A stretch of DNA of 64,000 nucleotides, from contig NZ_CP132381.1 of assembly GCF_030758615.1 (NCBI RefSeq), forward strand, positions 2,480,001 through 2,544,000. Reading direction: 5' to 3'. Of the stretch, positions 1-10,468 are shown piece after piece. Under the pieces are notes generated by a model, which worked only from the letters and a program-made list of their open reading frames with translations, was not told where the DNA came from and did no database searches. How positions within the stretch are numbered: the stretch's first letter is position 1; every line of letters begins with the position of its first letter. The translations under genes were made by a program, and so were the position numbers. Source of the DNA: Gilliamella apis. Lineage in GTDB: Bacteria; Pseudomonadota; Gammaproteobacteria; Enterobacterales; Orbaceae.

Positions 1-616
<616 letters not shown>

Positions 617-624
617 AGCGTTAA

Positions 625-1545
625 ATGATATATGCTTTAACGCTGAATACTGCAATTGATATGAATATTTATTGCAACGACCTAAAACCTAATTCAGTAA
701 ACCGAACATCATATACTGAATATAGTCCTAAATGGTAAAGCAATCAATGTTTCAATTGTATTGCATAAATTTAATAAAGCGAGTTGTGCATTAGGTTTTT
801 TTGGGGGATTTTCGGGAAAGTATATTCTCGATGAATTAGCCAAGATGCAAATACAAACTATCCCTTGCTTAATTGATGATATTACTCAAATTAATGTTTT
901 CATTAGCAATGGGAAAGATGAATACAAATTGGTAGGAAAAGGACCTTTCGTTCCCGACCACAAAAAAACCGAAATGCTAACTATTATTGAGTCTCTCAAT
1001 AATGATAGCTAGTTAGTTATTAGTAAAAGTTTACCACAAAATATCAAACCAGAATATTTTCAATCCATTTTAAAAATTTGCCAAAGTAAAAATATCGAAA
1101 TAATTCTAGATATTAGTCATCCTATATTACAAGATTTATTAACATATAAACCTCTACTTATCAAACCTAATAATGATGAATTGACAGAGATTTTTGGTTT
1201 AACCATTGAAATAACTAAACGAATTATTATAACCTTAGAGTATATAAATTCGAAAGGCGCACAAAATATATTATTAACGATGGGCTCAAAAGGACTTTAT
1301 TTTTCAAATGCAAGAATATTTGGTTCTGTAATTCAGTATCCATAAAACAATTAAGTTCAGCTTGTACAGGAGATGCATCACTGGCCGCATTTCTTAGCGA
1401 ATGGTTTCCTACTCAAAGCAACTATGAACTAGCCATGAAAAAAGCATCAGCAACTGGTACCAATGTTGCCGAATCAGATGGTTTAGGGCTACTAGATAAA
1501 ATTAGTCTCTATATCAATCAACTTGAAGTAGTGCAGATAAAATAA
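625..1545 (+). pseudogene. Decayed 1-phosphofructokinase/tagatose-6-phosphate kinase (PfkB family)
   Basis: A PfkB-family sugar-phosphate kinase can be followed through three frame segments. The ATG at 625 opens a typical N-terminus (MIYALTLNTAIDMN) that stops at 736-738. The protein continues in the next frame through 1012, where TAG interrupts it. It reads on in the same frame (LVISKSLPQN, LLIKPNNDEL, ILLTMGSKG) to a TAA at 1343, then returns to the first frame for the C-terminal block around CTGDASLAAF, which carries the catalytic Gly-Asp of the family, and ends at 1545. Two frame changes and one nonsense codon in about 300 residues make function very unlikely. It would have phosphorylated the substrate of the upstream aldolase. 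Confidence 0.85.
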
Positions 1546-1789
1546 TAGGTTGCAAAATTAAAACCATGGTAATTAGTTAATCCATTTTTATAGTTCAGTG
1601 ATTAGTTCCATGTTTTTATTAGATAATTTAATCAATATAGCAATATACAAAATAAGGTAAATAATATTTGAAGAAAATTAATTATTAATAAAAAGAATAT
1701 GCAAATCTTTTTGCCACATACTATTAAACTCGATATCAATGATACCTGTTAACAAAATGGTGCTTAGATTTAAAGAAATTAAAATCCTT
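1546..1789. other. Intergenic, no gene seen
   Basis: AT-rich sequence between the end of the decayed kinase and the convergent hypothetical gene. No open frame or convincing hairpin was found. Confidence 0.5.
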
Positions 1790-2263
1790 TTAAGTAGCAA
1801 AAATCTCTAGACGATTATTGATAATACTTTCATCCTTAACTAATTCAAATGAAACTAAATCACCTTGCCAATTGATGCCTAAAACTAACAACATTCCTTG
1901 AAAGTCATAGTAATAATTCATTTCATCTTCATAAATAGAATATTTAAATATGTAATTATGATTAAATTGTTCTGTTAATTCAAATGGGTGACCAATTTTA
2001 AACTCAAAGTCAAGGTAACTTAAAATTTGATTGGCTTTATCAACTAAAAAAGGATTCCCTACAACATCATCAATCGATAATACCGCGATATTGTCTGAAA
2101 GATAAAAAAATACAATTTGATAACCACAGACCTTGGCAATACCTTCTATTTCGGCATAAGAAAAATCATCAATTACCTGGTATTCATTTGTGTTAAGAAA
2201 TTGCTCAATATCAAGAGTTGTAAACCGTTGCTTTTCATACATATTGCCAATATCACGATTCAT
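1790..2263 (-). CDS. Hypothetical protein, last gene of the nrdR-ribD cluster
   Basis: 157-residue protein that I do not recognise. It is acidic, rich in Tyr, Phe and Ile, has no signal peptide, no membrane segment and a single cysteine (KVCGYQ), which suggests a small soluble cytoplasmic protein. The start ATG lies 33 bases after the ribD stop, so it is probably co-transcribed with nrdR and ribD. In many gammaproteobacteria ribE or nusB occupies this place; neither resembles this protein. Codon use looks like that of its neighbours. The gene is credible because of its length and operon position, but no function can be assigned. Confidence 0.6.
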   Translation of the reverse strand: MNRDIGNMYEKQRFTTLDIEQFLNTNEYQVIDDFSYAEIEGIAKVCGYQIVFFYLSDNIAVLSIDDVVGNPFLVDKANQILSYLDFEFKIGHPFELTEQFNHNYIFKYSIYEDEMNYYYDFQGMLLVLGINWQGDLVSFELVKDESIINNRLEIFAT

Positions 2264-2296
2264 TTTTTAATCCTTATTTTCAGCGAAAATAGGTTA

Positions 2297-3400
2297 TTAT
2301 TTTCTTTTTAATACCACTCGTAAATCATCACCGACAACGTCAACAGACTCAAATTGGAATTGAGGCGCGAATGAAAGTTTTTGTAGGTTAGGCAATACGC
2401 ACATATCTTGGGCATTATGACCTAGCAATTTAGGAGCATAATATATGATTAATTCATCAACCAGATCTTGTTCAATTAGCGCACCGGCTAAATGTGATCC
2501 AGCTTCAACCCATACAGAATTCATTTGTTGCTTAGCTAATATGGATAACAACTCTGATAAATCAACTTGATGATTAGTTGATGATTCAATGATAAGTTTG
2601 CTATTTGAAGATAATATTGGCAGATTTTGCTTACGAACAATCCAATTTTCACCAGAATTGTTGAAAATATTTTCATTACCAATCATTTGATTTTGACTAT
2701 CGATTATCACTCGTACGGGTTGACGAACTTCATCGAAAGGATAAATTTCTTTAATTGAATCAGGCAATTCATTAAATCTAACAGTTAAACTGGCATTATC
2801 AGCTTGAACTGTTTTCCTGGTGCTCAATATACAACTAGCTTGAGCTCTATATTGTTGTACATCTTGTCTTGCTAATGCTGATGTGATCCATTTGCTTTCA
2901 CCGGAGGCCATAGCAATTTTACCATCCAATGAAGCGGCCATTTTAAGTTGGACGTATGGCAGGCCGGTCCGCATGCGTTTTAAAAAACCTTTATTAATTG
3001 CCTCAGCTTGCTCAGTTAAAATGCCAACTTGAACTTCAATTCCAGCATCTTTTAATCGTTTAATGCCATTACCAGCAACGTTAGGATTAGGATCTTGCAT
3101 AGCAATAATTACCCGCGTTATGCCAGCTTGAATAAGAGCATCAGCACAAGGTGGAGTTCGACCAAAATGACTGCAAGGTTCTAATGTTACGTAAGCCGTT
3201 GCCCCTTTTGATTGGTCACCAGCCATTCTTAATGCATAAACTTCGGCATGGGGTTGGCCAGCTTTTTGATGATAACCTTTGCCAATGATCTGATCATTTT
3301 TAACAATAACACAACCAACATTAGGATTAGGGGTAGTGGTAAAGCGACCGAGTTCAGCAAGCTCAATAGCTTGCTGCATATAATATAGATCTTTATCCAT
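2297..3400 (-). CDS. ribD: Bifunctional riboflavin biosynthesis deaminase/reductase RibD
   Basis: Carries out the second and third steps of riboflavin synthesis: deamination of the pyrimidine from GTP cyclohydrolase II, then NADPH-dependent reduction of its ribosyl chain. The N-terminal deaminase domain (about residues 1-145) shows the zinc and catalytic signature HAE at residues 51-53 and the PCSHFGRTPPC motif. The C-terminal RibD_C reductase domain includes LKMAASLDGKIAMASGESKWI and the late VEAGSHLAGALI stretch. Its 367 residues are exactly the E. coli length and it aligns end to end with E. coli RibD. It lies 20 bases downstream of nrdR in the same orientation, the conserved nrdR-ribD arrangement. 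Confidence 0.97.
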   Translation of the reverse strand: MDKDLYYMQQAIELAELGRFTTTPNPNVGCVIVKNDQIIGKGYHQKAGQPHAEVYALRMAGDQSKGATAYVTLEPCSHFGRTPPCADALIQAGITRVIIAMQDPNPNVAGNGIKRLKDAGIEVQVGILTEQAEAINKGFLKRMRTGLPYVQLKMAASLDGKIAMASGESKWITSALARQDVQQYRAQASCILSTRKTVQADNASLTVRFNELPDSIKEIYPFDEVRQPVRVIIDSQNQMIGNENIFNNSGENWIVRKQNLPILSSNSKLIIESSTNHQVDLSELLSILAKQQMNSVWVEAGSHLAGALIEQDLVDELIIYYAPKLLGHNAQDMCVLPNLQKLSFAPQFQFESVDVVGDDLRVVLKRK

Positions 3401-3420
3401 AGCTATCTTTTAAATTAAGA

Positions 3421-3873
3421 TTATTTTTGTTGCAACTTCGCTATTTCATTACTGAATTGTTCAATATCATCAAAACTGAAATAAACAGAAGCGAAGCGAA
3501 TATAAGCAACTTTATCAAGATTTTTGAGCTCTTCAATTACAAAATCACCAATTAATTTTGCTTGCACTTCACGTTCGCCTGTAGCTCTAAGTTTTGATTT
3601 AATACGTGTAATAGCATCTTCAATTGCATCAAAACTAACCGGACGTTTTTCAAGAGCTCGTTTTATACCATTACGAAGTTTTTCTTCATTAAAAGGTTCT
3701 CGAACCTTATTACTTTTAATAACATTAGGCATAATTAATTCAGCCACTTCAAAGGTTGTGAAACGCTCATTGCATTCCACACATTGTCGACGACGACGAA
3801 CTTGAAAACCTTCACCAACTAATCGAGAATCAATAACCTTTGTATCATCAGCATTACAAAACGGACAGTGCAT
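3421..3873 (-). CDS. nrdR: Transcriptional repressor NrdR
   Basis: Nucleotide-sensing repressor of ribonucleotide reductase operons. The N-terminal zinc ribbon is complete: CPFC at residues 3-6 and CVEC about 28 residues later, with the basic RRRRQC segment between them that contacts NrdR boxes. An ATP-cone domain follows ([16 protein letters not shown] onward), which binds ATP or dATP. The 150-residue length is normal. It is the first gene of the nrdR-ribD cluster; the 160 bases upstream separate it from the thrC terminator and should hold its promoter. Confidence 0.97.
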   Translation of the reverse strand: MHCPFCNADDTKVIDSRLVGEGFQVRRRRQCVECNERFTTFEVAELIMPNVIKSNKVREPFNEEKLRNGIKRALEKRPVSFDAIEDAITRIKSKLRATGEREVQAKLIGDFVIEELKNLDKVAYIRFASVYFSFDDIEQFSNEIAKLQQK

Positions 3874-4001
3874 AAATATATCCTGAAAACGTTTAACTTA
3901 CATTACAATAGCCGAAATTATTATTTTAAACAAGATTTAAGCTAAGTAATATAAATTCTGCATACTATTTCTAATGGCAGTAAACTCAAATGAATGTTAA
4001 A

Positions 4002-4028
4002 TTTCCGCCACCTATTCGGTGACGGAAA
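4002..4028 (-). terminator. Terminator-like hairpin after thrC
   Basis: Inverted repeat TTTCCG-C-CACC / GGTG-A-CGGAAA with one mismatch and a 5-base loop, just downstream of the thrC stop. Read on the minus strand the hairpin is followed by a short AT-rich tract rather than a clean U run, so termination may be moderate. Confidence 0.6.
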
Positions 4029-4034
4029 ATTGAT

Positions 4035-5324
4035 TTACCATGTTAATGAGATTAAAAAATCGCGTAATTTTGCAAAATCATCAGGCATATAATGAGAAAG
4101 CAATGGCATCTCAGCCCTTTCAGCTAATGCTGGTGGTAATGGAATAGACCTACCAAGAATATCTTCTACCACTTCTTTAAACTTGGCTGGATGTGCAGTT
4201 CCTAAAAATAAACCATACTCCCCTTCTTGCAATTGATCGCGTAAAGCTCGATAAGCAATAGCACCATGAGGCTCAGATAAATAACCTTTTTTATCCAATT
4301 CTTGAACAGTTTGTACAGAAACCTCATCAGAAACAGCTGCATGACCTAATGATTTTAATACCCAACCTTCTCGTTGATAAATTTCCTCAATTCTTGGCCA
4401 GTTATTAGGTTGACTTACATCCATAGCGTTAGATAGTGTAGCTACAGTTTTATGTGGCTCCCATTTACCGGTTTCTAAATAACGAGGAACAGTATCGTTG
4501 GCATTAGTTGCTGCAATAAAACGTTTAATTGGCAACCCCATAGTTTTAGCCAGCAATCCGGCAGTTAAATCACCAAAGTTACCACTTGGCACAGAAATAA
4601 CTAATTGTTTTCGTTGTTTTGCTGTCAATTGAGCATAAGCTTCAAAATAATAGCAAATTTGAGCTAAAAGCCGACTTATATTAATGGAGTTTGCTGAGTT
4701 TAAACCAATAATATTTTTTAACTCTTCATCATCAAACGCCTTTTTAACTAATGCTTGGCAAGCATCAAAATCACTTTGAATAGCAATGGTGTGGATATTA
4801 TCACCTAAAGTACAAAATAGTTTTTCTTGTAAAGGGCTAATTTTACCTTCTGGATATAGAATCACTACGCGAATATTAGGTAAGTGAAAAAAAGCATGCG
4901 CAACAGCTGCACCTGTGTCTCCAGAGGTTGCCGTTAAGATTGTGATTTTTTTATCCGCAGCGACTTGAACTAATGCTTGTGCCATAAAGCGGCCACCAAA
5001 ATCTTTAAATGCTAATGTTGGGCCATGATACAGTTCAAGTGAACCAATATCATCCTCTACTGATTTAACTGGAGCTGGAAATTGGAAGGCATTTTGTACT
5101 AATCGATGCATATCGTTATCATTAATTTCATTACCAATAAATGCCGATAATATTTTGGCACTTCTAGTAACAAAATCCATGTTTAGCAATGACTCTATTT
5201 CTGCATCTGAAAATTTTGGTAATTGCTCTGGGAAAAATAATCCTTGCCCTTTACCTAATCCTTGTTGTACGGCCTGAGCAAAACTAACTTGTTCAGAATG
5301 ATCTTTTAAGTTATACAGTTTCAT
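4035..5324 (-). CDS. thrC: Threonine synthase ThrC
   Basis: PLP-dependent enzyme converting O-phosphohomoserine to threonine, the last step of threonine synthesis. It matches E. coli ThrC end to end at the same length (429 residues from MKLYNLKDH). The PLP lysine motif LAFKDFGGRFMAQ, the phosphate loop TATSGDTGAA and the SVPSGNFGDLTAGL segment are all present. An upstream in-frame TTG (5336) is possible, but the ATG at 5324 is preceded by GGAAC at proper spacing and starts exactly where the family starts. It is the third gene of thrABC, 77 bases after thrB, and should be controlled by the leader attenuator at 8936-9059. Confidence 0.97.
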   Translation of the reverse strand: MKLYNLKDHSEQVSFAQAVQQGLGKGQGLFFPEQLPKFSDAEIESLLNMDFVTRSAKILSAFIGNEINDNDMHRLVQNAFQFPAPVKSVEDDIGSLELYHGPTLAFKDFGGRFMAQALVQVAADKKITILTATSGDTGAAVAHAFFHLPNIRVVILYPEGKISPLQEKLFCTLGDNIHTIAIQSDFDACQALVKKAFDDEELKNIIGLNSANSINISRLLAQICYYFEAYAQLTAKQRKQLVISVPSGNFGDLTAGLLAKTMGLPIKRFIAATNANDTVPRYLETGKWEPHKTVATLSNAMDVSQPNNWPRIEEIYQREGWVLKSLGHAAVSDEVSVQTVQELDKKGYLSEPHGAIAYRALRDQLQEGEYGLFLGTAHPAKFKEVVEDILGRSIPLPPALAERAEMPLLSHYMPDDFAKLRDFLISLTW

Positions 5325-5401
5325 AATTTGTTCCAACTATTTTATACTTTAATTGTTTTCTTTTTGATTTAATCTTATTGTCCAATTTAATAACAATTAA
5401 C

Positions 5402-6340
5402 TTAAATCACTCTTGCACCTTGTGGATCTATTTTACAAATATGGGTAAAACCATCTTCATTTTGTAGATAAGAGCTTTTTAATAATGACTCTATCTGCTG
5501 TGCCGTTTCAAGATTATCCGCCACAACAAACATCGTCGGTCCAGATCCTGATATCCCTGAAGCTAATGCGCCAAGTTGTTTTACTTTCTTTTGTGTTTCG
5601 TCAAAATTAGGTAGCAATTGTTTACGATAAGGTTCTGCAATATTATCAATTAACATTGCCGCAGCAAGTTTAGGTTGTTTAGTATAGCAAGCATGTAAAA
5701 AACCACCGACATAGCGACCATGAGTAACACAATCAGCTTTTTGGTATTGAGCAGGCAAAATAGCTCTGGCTTCTGCTGTAGAAACTTTAATACCAGGATA
5801 GGCCATTACCCAATACCAATTTTCAAAGTGAGGAATCGACTCACTGATAACACCCATTTCATCTAAAATAAGTTGCATACCACCTAAATAACAAGGTGCC
5901 ACATTATCATAATGGACACTACCAGATATACGCCCTTCTAGCTCTCCCATCATCGAAAGCATCTCAAACTCATTAAATGGTTCATTGAAAAACTTATTTA
6001 ATGCAACAAAAGCACCAACTACTGAGCAAGCGCTTGAGCCTAAACCAGAACCAATTGGCATATTTTTTTCAAGAGTTATACTCACAGGTAATGTTTTATT
6101 CATAGCCTTACAGAAACGCTGCCAACATTGATAAACAATATTGAACTTGGGATCTTTTGGCAGTTTTTTGACAAACTGCCCTTTGCAAGTAAGGTTAAAC
6201 TCAGTTGCAGACTCAATAGTAATACAGTCACCTAACATTGCACCACTAATTGGATTGATTGCCGCCCCCAAAATATCAAAACCAACACTAATGTTTGCCA
6301 TTGATGCAGGAGCATAAACAGTTAATGATTTATGACTCAT
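5402..6340 (-). CDS. thrB: Homoserine kinase ThrB
   Basis: GHMP-family kinase that phosphorylates homoserine for threonine synthase. The N-terminal [18 protein letters not shown] and the glycine-rich ATP loop [12 protein letters not shown] are intact, as is the C-terminal [11 protein letters not shown] motif. At 312 residues it is the usual length (E. coli 310). Its ATG directly abuts the thrA stop codon (6341), so it is translationally coupled to thrA. Confidence 0.97.
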   Translation of the reverse strand: MSHKSLTVYAPASMANISVGFDILGAAINPISGAMLGDCITIESATEFNLTCKGQFVKKLPKDPKFNIVYQCWQRFCKAMNKTLPVSITLEKNMPIGSGLGSSACSVVGAFVALNKFFNEPFNEFEMLSMMGELEGRISGSVHYDNVAPCYLGGMQLILDEMGVISESIPHFENWYWVMAYPGIKVSTAEARAILPAQYQKADCVTHGRYVGGFLHACYTKQPKLAAAMLIDNIAEPYRKQLLPNFDETQKKVKQLGALASGISGSGPTMFVVADNLETAQQIESLLKSSYLQNEDGFTHICKIDPQGARVI

Positions 6341-8797
6341 TTAGCCTCCAATTTTTCCCGATGTGGTTCGTAAAATATCAGCAAAAACACCTGCTGCAGT
6401 TACATCATTACCAGCGCCATAACCACGTAATACTAATGGAATTGGTTGATAATACCTAGTATAAAATGCTAACGCATTTTCACCATTTTTAACTTTATAA
6501 AGTGGATCATCTGCATCAACAGCTTCTATTTTGACGCTACATTGACCATCATCAATACTACCTACATACCGTAATACTTTCCCATCTTTGGATGCTTTTT
6601 CTGATTTTTCTTTAAATTCAGCATCTAGTTGTGGCAGTTTTGACATAAACTCATCAATATTACCTTGAGAATATTCCGCAGGAAGAACAGATTCAACTTT
6701 AATTTGATCTAATTCCAGTTGTAATCCTGCTTCTCTAGCTAAAATCAATAATTTTCTAGCTACATCGGTCCCAGATAAGTCATCACGAGGATCTGGTTCG
6801 GTAAAGCCTTTTTCTTTCGCCAATTTAGTCGCTTCTGATAATGACATACCTTCATCTAATTTACCAAAAATAAAAGATAACGATCCAGATAATATGCCGG
6901 AAAACTTGATCAGTTCATCACCTGCATTAAGCAGATTTTGTAAATTTTCTATTACAGGTAAACCAGCACCAACATTGGTATCATATTGAAACTTACGCTT
7001 ACTATTGGCCGCTTCTTGCCGTAAGCGAAGGTAATAAGCCATTGAACTTGTATTAGCTTTCTTATTTGGTGTAACCACATGGAAGCCATTAGCAAGGAAA
7101 TCAACATATTTATCTGATACGTCACTACTTGAAGTGCAGTCAACTAAGATTGGATTAAGTAATCGATTGTTTTTAGCAAATTCAATAATACTATTTAAAG
7201 TATAATCTGTATCACTTTGTTTTATTTGATCACGCCAATTAGCTAAATCAATACCATCACGATTCAGTACAGAATGTTTGGAATTGAATAAACCACAAAC
7301 CCGTAAATCTATCTGTTTATTTTTGAGCCATTTTTGTTGGCGACCAATTTGATCAACCAATGCACCACCAACACCACCAACACCAATAACAAACACATCT
7401 AGCATTTTATCTGTACCAAAAAGCATTTGGTGCGTTACACGTACCCCCATTACAGCAACATCATTATCAACCACAACCGAAATTGAACGCTCAGATGAAC
7501 CTTGTGCAATTGCCACAATGTTAATATTGGCTCGAGCTAATGCAGTAAAGAAGTTAGCAGATAAACCACGTAACGTACGCATACCATCACCAACAACAGA
7601 AATAATTGCCAATTTGTCAATCACTTCGATAGGTTCTAGTAAGCCATCTTTTAATTCTAAATAAAATTCATCACTTAATGCCTCTTCAGCACGATATAGT
7701 TCAGTTTGAGGAACACAAAAACTAATACTATATTCAGATGATGATTGGGTAATTAGTACCACCGAAATCCCAGCATAAGTCATAGCAGAAAATACTCGAG
7801 CAGACATACCAACCATACCTTTTAATCCTGGTCCTGATACATTAATCATCGCCATATTATTTAAATTGGTTATACCTTTTACTGGAGTTGAACTATCCAC
7901 AACATTTGCACCAATTAAAGTCCCTGGAGCATCTGGATTATTGGTATTTTTAATTAAGCATGGAATTTGAAATTGGGCAATTGGCAAAATTGTTCTTGGA
8001 TGAAGTACTTTAGCACCAAAGTAAGATAACTCCATTGCTTCTTGATAAGACATGGTTTTTAGTAATTTGGCATCAGGTACAATTCTAGGATCACAAGTAT
8101 AAACTCCATCAACATCGGTCCAAATTTCACAGCTATTTGCACGTAAACATGCTGCTAAAACTGATGCCGAATAATCAGAACCATTACGACCAAGAACAAC
8201 TAATTCACCTTTTTCATTTCCAGCAGTAAAACCTGGCATCAAAATAATATTTTCTGGTGGAATACGCATCTCGCTGATGCGATGAGATGATTCAACAATA
8301 TCAACCGTTGATTCTAAATAATCACCTTCGGCAATTAACATTGCTACCGGATTAATTACGGTCACTGCATGACCTTTTGCTTTTAGCACCTCTTGCATGA
8401 TTGCAATTGAAAGTTTTTCACCTCGGCAAATGATAGTAGCATTAATACTATCAGGACATTGACCTAATAATCGAATACCTTCTAACAATTGTTTGACATT
8501 ATTTAACTCATTGAGTGCAAATTTTTTCATCTCTTCATAGGCAAAATTAGGCAGTACTTGTGATATTCCTGCTAAGAGATCCGCAAAGATTTTTTCTGCA
8601 TCATAAATATTTGTTTGTATATCTTGCCGTGCTACAGTTTTTTCAACCATTGCGACTAAATGATTGGTAATTTTAGCTGGTGCAGATAAAACTGTTGCTG
8701 TTTGTTCTTGTTTAGCATTATTCTCAATAATCTCTGCTACACGCAAAAAGCGTTCTGCGTTGGCAACAGATGTTCCTCCAAATTTTAAAACTTTCAT
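6341..8797 (-). CDS. thrA: Bifunctional aspartokinase I / homoserine dehydrogenase I ThrA
   Basis: Catalyses the first and third steps of the aspartate-to-threonine pathway. The order is an aspartokinase domain opening with [18 protein letters not shown], two ACT regulatory domains ([20 protein letters not shown] and the following [14 protein letters not shown] repeat) that bind threonine for feedback inhibition, then a homoserine dehydrogenase domain with the nucleotide loop [17 protein letters not shown] and the substrate segment around [19 protein letters not shown]. Its 818 residues match E. coli ThrA (820). The start has AAGG at good spacing. It is the first structural gene behind the thr leader and attenuator. 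Confidence 0.97.
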   Translation of the reverse strand: MKVLKFGGTSVANAERFLRVAEIIENNAKQEQTATVLSAPAKITNHLVAMVEKTVARQDIQTNIYDAEKIFADLLAGISQVLPNFAYEEMKKFALNELNNVKQLLEGIRLLGQCPDSINATIICRGEKLSIAIMQEVLKAKGHAVTVINPVAMLIAEGDYLESTVDIVESSHRISEMRIPPENIILMPGFTAGNEKGELVVLGRNGSDYSASVLAACLRANSCEIWTDVDGVYTCDPRIVPDAKLLKTMSYQEAMELSYFGAKVLHPRTILPIAQFQIPCLIKNTNNPDAPGTLIGANVVDSSTPVKGITNLNNMAMINVSGPGLKGMVGMSARVFSAMTYAGISVVLITQSSSEYSISFCVPQTELYRAEEALSDEFYLELKDGLLEPIEVIDKLAIISVVGDGMRTLRGLSANFFTALARANINIVAIAQGSSERSISVVVDNDVAVMGVRVTHQMLFGTDKMLDVFVIGVGGVGGALVDQIGRQQKWLKNKQIDLRVCGLFNSKHSVLNRDGIDLANWRDQIKQSDTDYTLNSIIEFAKNNRLLNPILVDCTSSSDVSDKYVDFLANGFHVVTPNKKANTSSMAYYLRLRQEAANSKRKFQYDTNVGAGLPVIENLQNLLNAGDELIKFSGILSGSLSFIFGKLDEGMSLSEATKLAKEKGFTEPDPRDDLSGTDVARKLLILAREAGLQLELDQIKVESVLPAEYSQGNIDEFMSKLPQLDAEFKEKSEKASKDGKVLRYVGSIDDGQCSVKIEAVDADDPLYKVKNGENALAFYTRYYQPIPLVLRGYGAGNDVTAAGVFADILRTTSGKIGG

Positions 8798-8935
8798 ATC
8801 ACACCTTACTTATTTTTCTAATTTATGCCAATGACAATTCAAAATGCAATTTTTTTAAATTACCTATAAAATCAATATTTTGAATTCTTTTTTTCTGTTA
8901 TTAATGTTTTTGAACATTTTTTATTTTATAAAACA

Positions 8936-8965
8936 AAAAAACCCGCCTTTTTTGGCGGGTTTTTC
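8936..8965 (-). terminator. thr operon attenuator (rho-independent terminator)
   Basis: Perfect 7-bp GC-rich stem ACCCGCC / GGCGGGT with a 6-base loop, extended by A:T pairs. On the minus strand a T run follows. It lies between thrL and thrA, 20 bases after the leader stop codon, and is the regulated terminator of the operon. Confidence 0.9.
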
Positions 8966-8984
8966 GATATTTTTTAAGGAAAAA

Positions 8985-9059
8985 TCAACCCGCCCTATAA
9001 TTAATAATAGTGCCGGTGGTGCCAATAATACCTGAAATCATCATCATCACAGTTTTCAT
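8985..9059 (-). CDS. thrL: thr operon leader peptide ThrL
   Basis: A 24-codon frame upstream of thrA reads MKTVMMMISGIIGTTGTIIN followed by YRAG and TGA. It contains four Thr and five Ile codons, with the run I-I-G-T-T-G-T-I-I in the middle, the amino acids that control this operon in enterobacteria. AGGA sits 7 bases before its ATG. Its last codons (GCG GGT TGA region) are complementary to the first arm of the attenuator stem, so ribosome stalling at Thr/Ile codons can favour an antiterminator. It differs from E. coli ThrL in sequence but matches in length, position and residue bias. Confidence 0.9.
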   Translation of the reverse strand: MKTVMMMISGIIGTTGTIINYRAG

Positions 9060-9087
9060 TATTTTTCCTAAAAAATCCCTAAACAAA

Positions 9088-9115
9088 ACAGCCCGACATT
9101 TTCATGTCAGGCTGT
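9088..9115 (-). terminator. Terminator of the small gene at 9121
   Basis: 12-bp inverted repeat ACAGCCTGACAT / ATGTCGGGCTGT on the minus strand (one G:U pair) with a 4-base loop, then TTTGTTT. It lies 5 bases after the stop of the upstream gene and about 30 bases before the thrL start, leaving very little room for a thr promoter. Confidence 0.75.
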
Positions 9116-9120
9116 AAAAA

Positions 9121-9450
9121 TTAAAAAACTTTTTTGCTGTTTTCGTATTCATTCACTACCTTATTTAAAGCTTGGTAGATACTTTCTGCATCCTGTTTTT
9201 TTAATGCTTCATCAAGTATATTGAGATACGATAACATCAGTTTTTGATTGTCTTCAGCAAATTGTGGTGAAACTTCCTGATCTTCATATAACATGACATA
9301 AGTACGCGCAAATCCAAAGATTAAAAAATAAACTGATGCATTTTTTGGATCATCTTGGATTAAAGTCCTCATAGCCTTACGTAATTTTACATACGAATCG
9401 GTACCAGGTAAGCTTGTCGCAAATGTTTTTGTTACGTCTGAAAATGTCAT
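9121..9450 (-). CDS. Small hypothetical protein
   Basis: 109-residue soluble protein from the ATG at 9450, which has GAGG 8 bases upstream; a longer reading from 9492 would add a hydrophobic leader but lacks such a site. The sequence begins MTFSDVTKTFATSLPGTDS and is predicted mostly helical, with QDDPKNASVYFLIFGFARTYVMLYEDQ in the middle (given here only as a landmark in two parts: QDDPKNASVYFL, then IFGFARTYVMLY). No known motif was recognised. It ends in its own terminator before the thr leader, so it is a separate unit. A role in threonine control cannot be inferred from position alone. Confidence 0.6.
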   Translation of the reverse strand: MTFSDVTKTFATSLPGTDSYVKLRKAMRTLIQDDPKNASVYFLIFGFARTYVMLYEDQEVSPQFAEDNQKLMLSYLNILDEALKKQDAESIYQALNKVVNEYENSKKVF

Positions 9451-9593
9451 TGCTAAAACCTCAATCAAAATCACAAGCGAAAAGAATAGCAATCCATTAA
9501 CATAAGTGCAAGTCTATTTTGATTTTCAATTCTATTTTTTTATTATTTTTTGTTTAACGCATTGATATATATCAATGTAAGTTTTGTTAAATG

Positions 9594-10346
9594 TTAAACT
9601 TGCTTACAAACAGATAATCCTGCCGAAGCTTGGGCAACTGGCATAATTTCAATTGAATTCACATTAAAATGATTAGGTGTATTTACTAACCATGACACCG
9701 TATTAGCAATATCCTCAGGAGTAACATAATCAACATCTTTATAAACTGTCGCAGCTTGTTCATCATTACCATGGAATCGTATATTTGAAAATTCTGTTCC
9801 ACCACATAATCCTGGTTCAATATTTGTTACTCTGATTCTTTTACCCAGTAAATCTGTCCGTAAATTAGCACTAAATTGCTTAACAAATGCCTTAGAGGCA
9901 CCATAAACATTACCACCTTTATAAGCATAAGTACCCGCCACCGATCCAAGATTTATTATGTAACCATAATTACGTTCAACCATACTCGGTAAAATTTGAT
10001 GTGTTAGGTGAATTAAGCCAATAATATTTGTTTGAATCATGGTTTCCCAATCATTATAGTTCGCCTCATAAGCAGGTTCTAATCCCAATGCCAATCCAGC
10101 ATTATTGATTAATATATCAATTGGTTGAAATTCTTTTGGTAGTTGCAACAAAATAGTTTCGACTGCATCTTTTTTGGTGACATCAAACGTTAAAGGTAAA
10201 AAATTATCCCCCAACTGATCAGCAAGTTTCTGTAATTTATCACTCCGTCTAGCTGCACCTATTACTTTATAACCGTCAGCAATAAGCTTTCGACAAATAG
10301 CTTGACCAAAACCAGAAGAAGCCCCAGTAACTAAAGCGATATTCAT
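9594..10346 (-). CDS. ydfG: NADP-dependent 3-hydroxy acid/serine dehydrogenase, YdfG type (SDR family)
   Basis: Classical short-chain dehydrogenase. It shows the TGASSGFG cofactor loop, the NNAG motif, the catalytic Ser (LGSVAGTY) and the YGASK pair (Tyr-x-x-x-Lys), plus the EPGLCGGTEFSNIRF segment shared with E. coli YdfG. In that family the enzyme oxidises L-allo-threonine, serine and 3-hydroxypropionate-type substrates with NADP. An arginine pair after the first strand (AARRSD) fits NADP preference. The 250-residue length is normal. The ATG at 10346 has GGGGA upstream; an in-frame TTG two codons earlier is less likely. No operon partner is apparent. Confidence 0.88.
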   Translation of the reverse strand: MNIALVTGASSGFGQAICRKLIADGYKVIGAARRSDKLQKLADQLGDNFLPLTFDVTKKDAVETILLQLPKEFQPIDILINNAGLALGLEPAYEANYNDWETMIQTNIIGLIHLTHQILPSMVERNYGYIINLGSVAGTYAYKGGNVYGASKAFVKQFSANLRTDLLGKRIRVTNIEPGLCGGTEFSNIRFHGNDEQAATVYKDVDYVTPEDIANTVSWLVNTPNHFNVNSIEIMPVAQASAGLSVCKQV

Positions 10347-10435
10347 ATTCAATCCCCTTTACTCATGATAATTGTCTGAATTTACCTTTATAATATTGAA
10401 ATAAATGATAAATTATTCTGCATTAAATATAAAAA

Positions 10436-10455
10436 AACCCGCTACGTAGCGGGTT
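10436..10455 (-). terminator. Rho-independent terminator of uspA
   Basis: Perfect 10-bp palindromic stem AACCCGCTAC / GTAGCGGGTT, followed on the minus strand by a run of seven T. It lies 13 bases after the uspA stop. Confidence 0.88.
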
Positions 10456-10468
10456 GACATCCAATATT

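Noticed and set aside
625..1545. Programmed frameshifting as the reason for the broken kinase
   Set aside because: There are two shifts and a nonsense codon, no slippery heptamer with a following structure was seen at the shift points, and the catalytic loop is altered.
3524..3805. 93-codon frame opposite nrdR
   Set aside because: Shadow of a conserved gene with no ribosome site.
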